In this document: one piece after another, positions 34,959 to 43,738 of the stretch
How positions within the stretch are numbered: position 1 is the stretch's first letter
Layout: every line of letters begins with the position of its first letter
DNA from: Chthonomonas calidirosea T49
GTDB lineage: Bacteria; Armatimonadota; Chthonomonadetes; Chthonomonadales; Chthonomonadaceae
DNA length: 64,000 nucleotides
Reading direction: 5' to 3'
Assembly: GCF_000427095.1 (NCBI RefSeq)
Contig: NC_021487.1
Location: 3,023,241-3,087,240, forward strand
Program-made: the position numbers and the translations under genes
The notes under the pieces: model-generated
Seen by the model: the letters and a program-made list of their open reading frames with translations, nothing else
The model's database searches: none
Told to the model about the DNA's origin: nothing

Positions 34959-36082
34959 GCGAAGAGACGATACTGCAGTTTGGTGGGGGGCGCTTTCTGC
35001 GCGCTTTCACCGATCTGTTCGTACAGCAGGCCAACGAAGCTGGCCAGGAAATCGGGCAGGTGGTGGTACTACAATCCACCGACTCTGGCTATGCTGAGAA
35101 GCTGAATGCACAGCAGGGGCGCTTCCATGTGGCCGTTCGAGGAATCGATCGGGGAGAGAGGGTAGATACCATTCAGGAGGTTACCTGTGTGCAGCGTGCG
35201 CTGATCATCCAACGTCAATGGGAGGAGATCGTGGCGCTGGCCTGCTCCCCTCATTTGCGCTTTGTTATCTCTAATACCACCGAAGCCGGTCTAACTCTTG
35301 CGGCGGACGACGCGCGAGATGCCCGCCCACCTGCCTCTTTTCCCGCGCGTCTGCTTACTCTTTTACGAGCGCGTTTTGAAGCTGGGCTCCGCGGAGTGGC
35401 CATCATTCCCTGCGAATTGCGCGAGCGTAATGCCGATCTGTTGCTTTCTCTAGTTCTTTCTCAAGCAAAAGCGTGGCAGGAGAGGGAGGCGTTACTTCGC
35501 TGGCTGCAGGAGGAGTGTGTTTGGATCAATACCTTAGTGGACCGAATCGTAACCGATCGTCCGCCCAATTACACCCTATTTCCTGAAGATCTGCTGCTAG
35601 CTGTCGCCGAGCCTTACGCACTTTGGGCTTTGGAAAACAAGCCTTTACCAGGACCATTCCCCGATCTGCCTCCTATTCTGCGGGTGCCCAACGTGGAACC
35701 CTACTTTTTGCGAAAGGTGCGCATTCTCAATGGAGCTCATACAGCTCTGCTGAGTCAGGCCATGCCGCGTGGCTACCAAACGGTGCAAGAGGCTCTAGCC
35801 GACTCCGAGGTTCTCACGTGGCTGAAACGACTGCTATTCGAGGAGATCGTGCCGACTCTCGAAGGGCGTGTAGAAGACCCAAAGACCTTTGCAGAGCAGG
35901 TTCTCGAGCGCTTCGCAAACCCCTTCTTGCACCATCGCCTAACCGATATCGCTAAAAACCATCGCCAAAAAGTACAGGTGCGCCTGCTTCCTACGTACGA
36001 AGAGTATAAGGCCCGTTTTGGCAAAACCCCTCCTCTCCTGGAGCAGGCGATCGCGTTTCATCCAGAAGGAGCATTCTCATGA
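34955..36082 (+). CDS. uxaB: tagaturonate reductase / altronate oxidoreductase-like
   Basis: A 375-residue member of the mannitol dehydrogenase family. ILQFGGGRFLRAF at the N-terminus is the cofactor-binding motif of UxaB-type enzymes. VISNTTEAGL, VAIIPCELRERNADLL and YFLRKVRILNGAHTAL (Lys/Asn/His active-site block) follow in order. UxaB reduces D-tagaturonate to D-altronate with NADH. It is somewhat shorter than the E. coli enzyme (about 480). It overlaps both neighbours by ATGA. The substrate fits the product of the LgoD-like enzyme encoded next. Confidence 0.87.
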   Translation: MSEETILQFGGGRFLRAFTDLFVQQANEAGQEIGQVVVLQSTDSGYAEKLNAQQGRFHVAVRGIDRGERVDTIQEVTCVQRALIIQRQWEEIVALACSPHLRFVISNTTEAGLTLAADDARDARPPASFPARLLTLLRARFEAGLRGVAIIPCELRERNADLLLSLVLSQAKAWQEREALLRWLQEECVWINTLVDRIVTDRPPNYTLFPEDLLLAVAEPYALWALENKPLPGPFPDLPPILRVPNVEPYFLRKVRILNGAHTALLSQAMPRGYQTVQEALADSEVLTWLKRLLFEEIVPTLEGRVEDPKTFAEQVLERFANPFLHHRLTDIAKNHRQKVQVRLLPTYEEYKARFGKTPPLLEQAIAFHPEGAFS

Positions 36083-37098
36083 AAACCATCATCTTAGAGC
36101 AGCCAGGTCGCCTGGTTTTGGCGGATACGCCGCAACCTTCTTTCGACCCGCAAAAGGAGGCCTTAGTGCGTGTGCATCGCGTGGGCGTTTGCGGCACCGA
36201 TCTCCACGCCTTTCACGGACGTCAGCCGTTCTTTTCTTACCCCCGCATCTTAGGACATGAGCTAGGCGTTGAGATCGTTGAGGTCGGCTCTAACGAGCAG
36301 GGACTAAGGCCAGGCGATCGCTGTGCAGTTGAGCCTTATCTTCATTGTGGGCAATGCATAGCTTGTCGGCGCGGGGCACCCAACTGCTGCTTGAACCTAA
36401 AAGTAATGGGGGTGGGCATAGATGGGGGCATGCGAGAGTTCATCGCCGTGCCTCTTGCGAAGCTTCATCGCGCCAACGGCCTTTCCTGGGAACAGCTTGC
36501 TTTAGTAGAGACACTCTGCATCGGCGCCCATGCGGTCTATCGTGCCGACCCCAAGCCGGGCGAGCTAGCGCTTGTGATAGGGGCCGGGCCCATAGGGTTA
36601 AGCGTATTGGAGTTTGTGCAGCTTGCCGGCTGTACACCTATTGTGATGGATACCAACCCAAAACGGCTTGCCTTTTGCCGTGAGAAGCTGCACATAGCCC
36701 ACACGATAGATGCGACACAGAGCCCCTTAGAGAATTTGCTTGAAATTAGTAAAGGTGAGCTGGCTACCGTGGTTTTTGATGCGACGGGCAATCCGAGCTC
36801 CATGATGCAGGCCTTCCGCTATGTGGCCCATAGTGGGAAGCTGGTTTTTGTTGGACTATTTCAAGGAGATATCACTTTTAATGACCCGGATTTTCATCGG
36901 CGTGAAACGACCCTTTTGGCCACACGTAACGCACGCCCTGAGGAGTTTATACGCGTCATTCGCCTTTTTGAGGCTGGAAAGATCGCCATAGAACCTTGGG
37001 TGGGCGAACGTGCTAAGTTTGAGGAGGTACCGGATCGCTTCCTGCTGTGGACGGCACCTGATCGCGCCATTATCAAGCCGATGATCGTATTTGATTAG
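36079..37098 (+). CDS. lgoD: L-galactonate 5-dehydrogenase-like zinc alcohol dehydrogenase
   Basis: A 339-residue medium-chain dehydrogenase. The catalytic zinc site is CGTD...GHE, and the structural zinc site is the CxxCxxCxxxxxxxC group in HCGQCIACRRGAPNC. The Rossmann motif is VIGAGPIGLSVL. GRQPFFSYPRILGHE and FVGLFQGDITFNDPDFHRRE match, by my recall, the E. coli LgoD (YjjN) sequence closely, an enzyme that oxidises L-galactonate to D-tagaturonate. It is the last gene of the ATGA-coupled operon. The deoB gene follows 42 bases later. The symbol rests on motif likeness and context. Confidence 0.85.
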   Translation: MKTIILEQPGRLVLADTPQPSFDPQKEALVRVHRVGVCGTDLHAFHGRQPFFSYPRILGHELGVEIVEVGSNEQGLRPGDRCAVEPYLHCGQCIACRRGAPNCCLNLKVMGVGIDGGMREFIAVPLAKLHRANGLSWEQLALVETLCIGAHAVYRADPKPGELALVIGAGPIGLSVLEFVQLAGCTPIVMDTNPKRLAFCREKLHIAHTIDATQSPLENLLEISKGELATVVFDATGNPSSMMQAFRYVAHSGKLVFVGLFQGDITFNDPDFHRRETTLLATRNARPEEFIRVIRLFEAGKIAIEPWVGERAKFEEVPDRFLLWTAPDRAIIKPMIVFD

Positions 37099-37140
37099 GA
37101 GCGGTTGTTGACAGCAAGAGTACAGAGGAGACGCTGAGCC

Positions 37141-38322
37141 GTGGGGCAAAAACGAAATCGCATCCTTATCGCTGTCTTAGATGGTGTAGGGGCTGGCGAG
37201 CTGCCAGACGCTGCCGCCTACGGAGATGAGGGCAGCAACACGTTAGCTCATACAGCCGAAGCTGTGGGAGGCCTAAAACTGCCCACGATGGGGCAGCTTG
37301 GCCTCGGCAATGTGACCTCTATAAAGGGAGTTCCTCCAGACCCGAATGCACTTGGAGGTTGGGGCAAGATGCGCGAGGCCTCTGCAGGGAAGGACACGAT
37401 GACGGGGCACTGGGAGATGGCTGGATTGATACAAACGCGTCCTTTCCCCACCTATCCGCATGGCTTTCCAAAAGAGGTCATTCAGGCTTTCGAGAAGGCC
37501 ATTGGCACAAAGACGCTCGGCAATGTTCCGGCGTCGGGCACCGTCATTATTCAACAACTTGGCGAAGAGCACCTGCGCACAGGCTATCCCATCGTCTACA
37601 CCTCTGCAGATAGCGTCTTTCAAGTGGCGATGCACGAGGCGATCTATCCCATTGAGCGCCAATATGCTATCTGTCAGACCGCTCGCGATCTCCTAAAAGG
37701 GGAAAATGCGGTGGGACGGGTGATATGCCGGCCCTTTGCGGGGGAGCCGGGGCATTTTTATCGCACGGAACGCCGTAAAGATTTTCCCCTAACGCCGCCG
37801 CCAACCGTTTTGGATGCGTTGCAGGCAGCAGGACACAAGGTACACGCCATCGGCAAAATCTACGAGATTTTCAACGGACGCGGCATTGACACTTGGGATC
37901 ATACTACCAACAACGCCGACCATACGGCCGCCTTGTTGCAGGCTGCCAAAGAGAACCGATCCTCGCTGATCTTTGCCAATTTAGAGGATTTTGATATGCT
38001 CTACGGTCATCGCAACGATCCCCGAGGAATGGCGAAGGCCCTTGAGGCTTGGGATGCGGCGCTTCCTGCCATCCTAGAGGCTTTGAAACCTGGCGACTTA
38101 CTGCTGATCACAGCAGATCACGGCAACGATCCCACGACGCCATCCACCGATCATTCACGCGAGTATCCCTTCCTTTTAGCTTACGGCCCCGATTTGCGGA
38201 AGGGGGTGGCGCTAGGAGTACGCCAAACCTATGCCGATATCGCGGCAACTATTCGCGAGGCCTTCCAGTTGCCTTCAGGCGAGCATGGCACGAGCTTTTT
38301 GTCGGAACTACTCGCTTCCTAG
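37141..38322 (+). CDS. deoB: phosphopentomutase
   Basis: A 393-residue alkaline-phosphatase-superfamily mutase that interconverts ribose/deoxyribose 1- and 5-phosphates in nucleoside salvage. The metal sites are visible in [32 protein letters not shown] (phospho-acceptor Thr) and [19 protein letters not shown]. Length matches the family (about 390-405). The start is GTG at 37141 with AGGAGACG about 6 bases upstream. It lies 42 bases after the sugar operon and might be read from it. Confidence 0.96.
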   Translation: MGQKRNRILIAVLDGVGAGELPDAAAYGDEGSNTLAHTAEAVGGLKLPTMGQLGLGNVTSIKGVPPDPNALGGWGKMREASAGKDTMTGHWEMAGLIQTRPFPTYPHGFPKEVIQAFEKAIGTKTLGNVPASGTVIIQQLGEEHLRTGYPIVYTSADSVFQVAMHEAIYPIERQYAICQTARDLLKGENAVGRVICRPFAGEPGHFYRTERRKDFPLTPPPTVLDALQAAGHKVHAIGKIYEIFNGRGIDTWDHTTNNADHTAALLQAAKENRSSLIFANLEDFDMLYGHRNDPRGMAKALEAWDAALPAILEALKPGDLLLITADHGNDPTTPSTDHSREYPFLLAYGPDLRKGVALGVRQTYADIAATIREAFQLPSGEHGTSFLSELLAS

Positions 38323-38337
38323 CGAGCAGAGCGCGGC

Positions 38338-38365
38338 TTGACATAGGGGGTAGGTACGGGATAAT
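38338..38365 (+). promoter_or_regulatory. sigma70-type promoter for secDF
   Basis: TTGACA (38338-38343) and GATAAT (38360-38365) are 16 bases apart, upstream of the secDF start at 38480. They sit right after the deoB stop codon. Confidence 0.6.
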
Positions 38366-38479
38366 ATATCTCCTGCAATTTGAGGAAAACAGGCAGCGGA
38401 TCGTAGAGCACGATACGATCCGCCCTTTGGTGTGCCTCAAAACCGCTATCGTTGTAAATTTCGGGACGGAGGGGTTGTC

Positions 38480-41053
38480 TTGACCACATCGCAAAATCGG
38501 AGAATGCTTCTCCTCATTTTAGTGCTTGCCATCTTTTCGATTTTTGTCTCGGTTACAAAGCGAGATTGGCACATAGGGCCTTTTCACCTCGATACTAGGC
38601 CGCGCTATGGACTCGACATCCGTGGAGGGTTGCGCGTTGTCCTCCATCCCGATGTAGACCTTTATAACAAGGAGCATCCAGGGCATCCTTGGGGGCCTGA
38701 GCAGCTTTCGCTCGTTCGTCATATCATTGAAAATCGCGTTAACTTCTCTGGCGTCACCGAACCCCTGATCATCACCCGTCCCGAAACGAACCAGATCATT
38801 GTGGAACTGCCCGGCGTGCGCGACCGGCAGGCGGCCATTAACGAATTAAAAGCAACTGCCGACCTCCGGTTCTACCTGCTGCCGCAACTCGGTAGCCACG
38901 ATAACTCGCGGCCCGCTATATGGCATCAGGAGATACAAAAAGATCCAAAAACCGGCGCCGAAGTGGATGTGCTAATTGACAACCAAACGGGGAAGCCGGT
39001 GACACCGCAAGAGTTGCAAGAGCAGGTCTTCGACAACCCTAACCTTTTAGTGGCCACAGGGGCCGATCTGCTACCTAACTGTGAGGCTCGCTTAGACCCC
39101 ATCACCAACAAGCCCATTCTCACATTCCAGTTTAATGATAAAGGCTCGGCGGCTTTTGAACAGGCAACTAGGGCCAACATCGGGCGTTATTTGGGAATTT
39201 TCTTGGATAACCGCTTGCTCACAGCACCTTACATCGAGAGCGTGATCTCCGGCCAGGGGCAAATTGAAGGCATTGCGACACTCAAAGAGGCAAAGGCGCT
39301 TGCTGATGAGTTGAACGCTGGAGCGTTGCCTGTGCCTCTGCAACTGCAGGAGGTGCGGAGCCTTGAGGCGACCTTGGGCCAGGAAGCCGTCCACACGACA
39401 ACGATCGCGGGTGTTTGGGGGCTTGTTTTGGTTTTATTGTTCATGCTCATTTGGTATCGTTTGCCAGGATTACTGGCGGATGTAGCCCTCATTCTCTATG
39501 CGTTCTTCTCCATCGCCATTTTTAAGCTGATCCCTGTTACCTTTACTCTGCCGGGCATTGCGGGGTTCATCTTATCTATCGGGATGGCGGTGGATGCCAA
39601 TATCCTTATTTTCGAGCGCTTCAAAGAGGAGTTACGAGCGGGACAACCGCTACGAGCTGCTATTGACGCCGGTTTCAATCGTGCCTTCTCCGCCATCTTC
39701 GACTCGAACGTTTGTACGGTCATAACCTGTTGTGTCCTCTACTACTTCGGCACAGGGCCCATTCGCGGTTTTGCGTTGACGCTCGGGTTTGGCGTGGCCG
39801 TAAGTATGTTTACGGCCATCACCGTTACACGCACTTTCCTCTTTGCCCTCGTTAACTTCGATTTCGCCCGTAACGAAAAGATGTACGGGCTCAGCGACCG
39901 TGCTTGGAACCTCCATGTTATGCGATTGCCCTGGCTCTGGTTGGGCATCTCTGCGTTGGTGATTGTGCCGGGCATGATCGCTTGGGGGATGGGGGGCATC
40001 AAACCTTCCATAGATTTTAAGGGGGGTACCGAGATAACGCTCTCCTACAAAACGCCGCATACCGCTGCCGAAATCGAGCGTATTTTGATACAAAACGGTT
40101 ATAAAGACAGCCGTGTTGTGATTTCTGAGGAGCCAAACGCCCCGATAGACAAGCACCTGGCGATTGTTACCACACGGAGGCTTACCAACGATCAGCGCAT
40201 TCAGTTGATAGACGCACTAACCCATAACGGAGCCGATCTTGTTCCCGGGACGAGTCCCGCCACGGTCCCCTACGCTGACGTTAGCGGCACGGTCAGCCGT
40301 CAGCTTACCGAGGATGCCGTGAAAGCGGTGATTATCGCTGAACTGCTGATTGTGTTCTACCTTGCCTTCCGCTTCGCCATCGGAGGGTTCCTCGAAGGCC
40401 TCCAGTACGGGATTTGTGCGGTGTTGGCCCTAATCCATGATGTGGCCGTGCTCTGGGGCAGCTTCGCGATTTTAGGCCTGCTCTATAATTGGCAGATAGA
40501 TAGTCTCTTCGTAACGGCCATGCTTACGGTCATTGGGTTCTCCGTGCATGACACGATCATCATCTTTGATCGCATTCGGGAAAATCTGCTGCATCGAGCG
40601 CGTGGTGAGACGTTCTCCTCTTTGGTGGATCGCTCAATCAATCAAACCTTCTCACGGTCTATAAAAACCTCATTCACCGTTATTCTGGTCTTGCTTGCCC
40701 TTTTCATTTTTGGAAGCAGTGAGATACATCAGTTTGCCGCAGCGCTACTGATAGGGATCATCAGCGGAACCTACTCTTCGATCTTCAATGCCAGCGTTCT
40801 GTTGGTGCTTTGGAAGCGCTTCCGAGGTCAAGATAAAGCGGTGGCCCCTATTCTCGCTACGCCCTCTACCAGCGTCTCCACAAAGTCGGTGCTCAGCGTG
40901 CCAGGGGATAGGCCCATCGTTACCCCCAAAGCCGAGCCAGAGGTGGCAACAACACCGGCCTCAACCAGTGGCACCGAATCGGGCACGACCGGCTCTACAG
41001 AGAACAAAGCAGGGGCACGCCGCCGGCGCCCGGTTCGCCGACGAAGAATGTAA
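38480..41053 (+). CDS. secDF: fused protein translocase subunits SecD-SecF
   Basis: A 857-residue inner-membrane protein driving late steps of Sec export by the proton gradient. The SecD half has RYGLDIRGGLRVVL, the P1 periplasmic domain and six transmembrane helices with GFILSIGMAVDANILIFER. The SecF half repeats the pattern: IKPSIDFKGGTEI, then helices with TVIGFSVHDTIIIFDR. Twelve helices in total fit the fused type. I chose TTG 38480 because GGAGGGG ends 5 bases before it. The GTG at 38432 adds 16 unlikely residues. The last 60 residues are a Ser/Thr/Pro-rich tail ending in a run of arginines, outside the family core. Confidence 0.95.
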   Translation: MTTSQNRRMLLLILVLAIFSIFVSVTKRDWHIGPFHLDTRPRYGLDIRGGLRVVLHPDVDLYNKEHPGHPWGPEQLSLVRHIIENRVNFSGVTEPLIITRPETNQIIVELPGVRDRQAAINELKATADLRFYLLPQLGSHDNSRPAIWHQEIQKDPKTGAEVDVLIDNQTGKPVTPQELQEQVFDNPNLLVATGADLLPNCEARLDPITNKPILTFQFNDKGSAAFEQATRANIGRYLGIFLDNRLLTAPYIESVISGQGQIEGIATLKEAKALADELNAGALPVPLQLQEVRSLEATLGQEAVHTTTIAGVWGLVLVLLFMLIWYRLPGLLADVALILYAFFSIAIFKLIPVTFTLPGIAGFILSIGMAVDANILIFERFKEELRAGQPLRAAIDAGFNRAFSAIFDSNVCTVITCCVLYYFGTGPIRGFALTLGFGVAVSMFTAITVTRTFLFALVNFDFARNEKMYGLSDRAWNLHVMRLPWLWLGISALVIVPGMIAWGMGGIKPSIDFKGGTEITLSYKTPHTAAEIERILIQNGYKDSRVVISEEPNAPIDKHLAIVTTRRLTNDQRIQLIDALTHNGADLVPGTSPATVPYADVSGTVSRQLTEDAVKAVIIAELLIVFYLAFRFAIGGFLEGLQYGICAVLALIHDVAVLWGSFAILGLLYNWQIDSLFVTAMLTVIGFSVHDTIIIFDRIRENLLHRARGETFSSLVDRSINQTFSRSIKTSFTVILVLLALFIFGSSEIHQFAAALLIGIISGTYSSIFNASVLLVLWKRFRGQDKAVAPILATPSTSVSTKSVLSVPGDRPIVTPKAEPEVATTPASTSGTESGTTGSTENKAGARRRRPVRRRRM

Positions 41054-41274
41054 TCTTTTGTTTAGAAAAAAGCTTGCCTGCTTTTCTTGCACAGCGGTTT
41101 GGTGCTAGCGTAGAGCCGTTAAGAAGGAAGGTATTTTGTGCGCGATACGAGAGAGTTCGGGTTAGAAAAAGAAGGAATCGCGCCATAAAAAGACGAATAA
41201 ACCTACCGTATTGGGTACAGTGCCAGCCTTTACCTAAAGCTTTGGTGCTGTGCCGAGAGGAGTAAAGCGAGAAT

Positions 41275-42825
41275 ATGTCGGATGAGACGGTTCAGGAGCG
41301 AACGTTAGAGGTTCATGCCCAAAGTGAATCTGAAGAGCAGCCCCCTACGCAGGAAGGTTCCCTAAGCGAATCCTCTGCCCAAGAGGCGTTGACGTCGGCT
41401 GTTGTCTCTTCAGAAACCACGCGGGCTGAGGAGGGAAAAGAGACCACTTCGCAGCCTCCTGAACCACCTGCTTCTCCTGCGACGGAGGTAAGTTCTCCTA
41501 CCGAGGATATTGGAACCGACTATGCGAGCTCGTTTCGGGAGCTACGCAAGGGGGATATTATTCAAGGGGTGGTCATGCGGATAGACCGCGAGGAAGTGCT
41601 CGTTGATGTGGGAGCCAAGTCGGAGGGAATTATTCCGCTGAATGAGCTATCGCGCCAGAGCCATGTGCCGCCTGAAACCGTTGTTTCCGTGGGTGAGCGG
41701 ATATGGGTCTATGTGCTGGAGCCGGAAAACGATTTTGGAAACCCCATCCTGTCGAAACGACGGGCCGATCTGGAAAGAACCTGGGTCGAACTGAAACAGG
41801 CGCAGGCAACGGGCACAAACGTTGAGGGCAAAGTGGTCGCTCATGTAAAGGGAGGACTTCAGGTAACCGTTGGCTTGCAGGGCGTGGTCGGTTTTGTTCC
41901 GGCCTCGCATGTGGGGCTTGAAGGGCCACGAGTGAACTTGGAGCGCTATGTAGGAAAAACCATTCCCCTAAAGGTTTTAGAGGTAGATCGTGCGCATAAA
42001 AAGGTTATTCTGTCGAACCGCCTCGTAGTGGAGGAAGAGCGGCGTCGCAGGCTTGAAGAGGCGAAGGCCAGCATCCAGCCAGGGCAGATTCGGCGTGGTG
42101 TGGTGCGTCGCCTTACCAATTATGGCGCCTTCGTTGACTTAGGGGGTATTGATGGGTTGCTGCATATCTCCGAGATGTCTTGGAGCCGCCTTAATCATCC
42201 TAGAGACGTTCTGCGCGAAGGACAAGAGATTGACGTCTTTATCATCAAGGTGGATTTCGATCAAGAACGGGTCTCGCTAAGTCTACGACGGACGCAACCT
42301 GACCCCTGGGAAAAGGTGGCGACTATTTATCGAGAAGGCGATGTGCTGACAGGCACGGTCACTCGCGTGATCGATTCTGGCGCCTTTGTGCAACTTGAGG
42401 AGGGAATCGAGGGGTATTTGCCGAATTCTGAGATGGTACGCAACAGTTCGGGGCGTATTACACCCCCCGCCGTCGGCGAAGAGATTACCGTGAAGCTGTT
42501 GAAGCTGCGCCTCGATGAGCGTAAAATGACACTGTCGCAACGGGCCGCGGTGCCTGTAGAACCGGTGATTGAGGAGCCACCGCCACCCCCGCCGGCCGAG
42601 CCCGCGGCCGGCAAGCGAAAACGAAGTAAAAAACGCGGCCGGCGTTCAGAGGAGGATGAGGATTACGGGCCTTATGCGGGTGAGCTTGAGGAGCAGCCTC
42701 TCAACACGCTGCGGGATGCCTTTAAAGCCGCGAGACGACGTGCTCGTAAAGAAGAGAGTGGGGAAGAGGAGATCCTCCTGGATGAGGAGATTGACGATGT
42801 CTCCTCAGAAGAGGAGGAGAGCTGA
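41275..42825 (+). CDS. rpsA: 30S ribosomal protein S1
   Basis: A 516-residue S1 protein that helps load mRNA on the 30S subunit. Four S1 OB-fold domains are visible: from about 94 (GDIIQGVVMRIDREEVLVDVG), 180 (EGKVVAHVKGGLQVTVG), 267 (IRRGVVRRLTNYGAFVDLGG) and 352 (LTGTVTRVIDSGAFVQLEEG). The first 85 residues are an acidic Ser/Thr/Glu-rich tail and the last 100 are acidic and Lys/Arg-rich. Both flanks look disordered. E. coli S1 has six domains, and four-domain forms are common elsewhere. It lies 221 bases after secDF and 30 bases before coaE. Confidence 0.94.
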   Translation: MSDETVQERTLEVHAQSESEEQPPTQEGSLSESSAQEALTSAVVSSETTRAEEGKETTSQPPEPPASPATEVSSPTEDIGTDYASSFRELRKGDIIQGVVMRIDREEVLVDVGAKSEGIIPLNELSRQSHVPPETVVSVGERIWVYVLEPENDFGNPILSKRRADLERTWVELKQAQATGTNVEGKVVAHVKGGLQVTVGLQGVVGFVPASHVGLEGPRVNLERYVGKTIPLKVLEVDRAHKKVILSNRLVVEEERRRRLEEAKASIQPGQIRRGVVRRLTNYGAFVDLGGIDGLLHISEMSWSRLNHPRDVLREGQEIDVFIIKVDFDQERVSLSLRRTQPDPWEKVATIYREGDVLTGTVTRVIDSGAFVQLEEGIEGYLPNSEMVRNSSGRITPPAVGEEITVKLLKLRLDERKMTLSQRAAVPVEPVIEEPPPPPPAEPAAGKRKRSKKRGRRSEEDEDYGPYAGELEEQPLNTLRDAFKAARRRARKEESGEEEILLDEEIDDVSSEEEES

Positions 42826-42855
42826 AGGGAGCGTCTTAAAGGCGCCTGCGATAAT

Positions 42856-43509
42856 GTGTTTGCTGTAGGGCTGACAGGAGGGATAGCGTCGGGCAAAAGC
42901 CTTGCGGCTCGCATTCTAGAAAATCTGGGCGCGATCCGCTTCAGCGCCGACGAGGCTTCGCGTGCTGTAACTGGGGTGAACAGCCCGCTTGTTTTAGAGA
43001 TCGCGCGCATCTTCGGACCGCAAGCGCTTTTGCCTTCCGGAGCACTCAATAGGGTCTACCTAGCCAAGCTCATCTTCACCGATGGGCAGGCCCGCCAGAG
43101 ATTGGAGCATCTGCTTCATCCAGCGATATTGAGACTCCTCTGGGCACAGATGGAAGCCTGTCGCTATGATTTTGCGGCGGATAAGATCGTGGTCGTGGAA
43201 GTTCCGCTGCTGTTTGAGGTTCACATGGAAGAGTGGTTTCATCGAACGGTGGCCGTGTTTGCCCCAGAGTCTCTGCTCCTGGAACGAATACGGGCACGAG
43301 AGATGTTATCTAAAGAGGAGGCCAAACTCCGCCTCGCGGCACAATGGCCTGTGGAACAAAAGGCAGCGCATGCCGACTACGTTCTGAAAAATGAGGGGGA
43401 CATTAAAGAGTTTCATCACGCTGTTCTTCGTCTGTGGGACATCCTCCGCCAAGAGGCGCAAGGCCAAGGAAGATCCTTCCAAACACACCGACCGCAATTT
43501 ATCGAATAA
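42856..43509 (+). CDS. coaE: dephospho-CoA kinase
   Basis: A 217-residue P-loop kinase catalysing the last step of coenzyme A synthesis, phosphorylation of the ribose 3'-OH of dephospho-CoA. The Walker A motif GGIASGKS is at 8-15, SADEASRAV follows as the substrate-binding Asp motif, and VVEVPLLFE is the CoA-binding region. The start is GTG at 42856, which places GLTGGIASGKS in the family position. No strong ribosome site is seen, so coupling to S1 (30 bases upstream) is possible. Confidence 0.94.
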   Translation: MFAVGLTGGIASGKSLAARILENLGAIRFSADEASRAVTGVNSPLVLEIARIFGPQALLPSGALNRVYLAKLIFTDGQARQRLEHLLHPAILRLLWAQMEACRYDFAADKIVVVEVPLLFEVHMEEWFHRTVAVFAPESLLLERIRAREMLSKEEAKLRLAAQWPVEQKAAHADYVLKNEGDIKEFHHAVLRLWDILRQEAQGQGRSFQTHRPQFIE

Positions 43510-43549
43510 CGGCTCTACATAAAGAATGCCTTTCACACAAAAAAAGTAC

Positions 43550-43578
43550 TTGCAATTTGCACGGCGCTGTGATATAAT
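43550..43578 (+). promoter_or_regulatory. sigma70-type promoter for surface-protein cluster
   Basis: TTGCAA (43550-43555), a 17-base spacer and TATAAT (43573-43578) form a strong promoter about 160 bases before the first large exported protein. It probably drives the five-gene cluster to 60.7 kb. Confidence 0.75.
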
Positions 43579-43738
43579 GCAGATGACACAGCTCTTATGC
43601 CGTGTCGGGCACTCCCTCCCGACTCGTTTTCCCCCCTTTTTAAGGGCCGATGTGCGGTCTGTTCATGCGAACCGAATAGTGTGTACACCACCCCCAATAG
43701 AAAAGCTGTTACCAGCAGCTTAAAAGGAAGTGTGTAAC

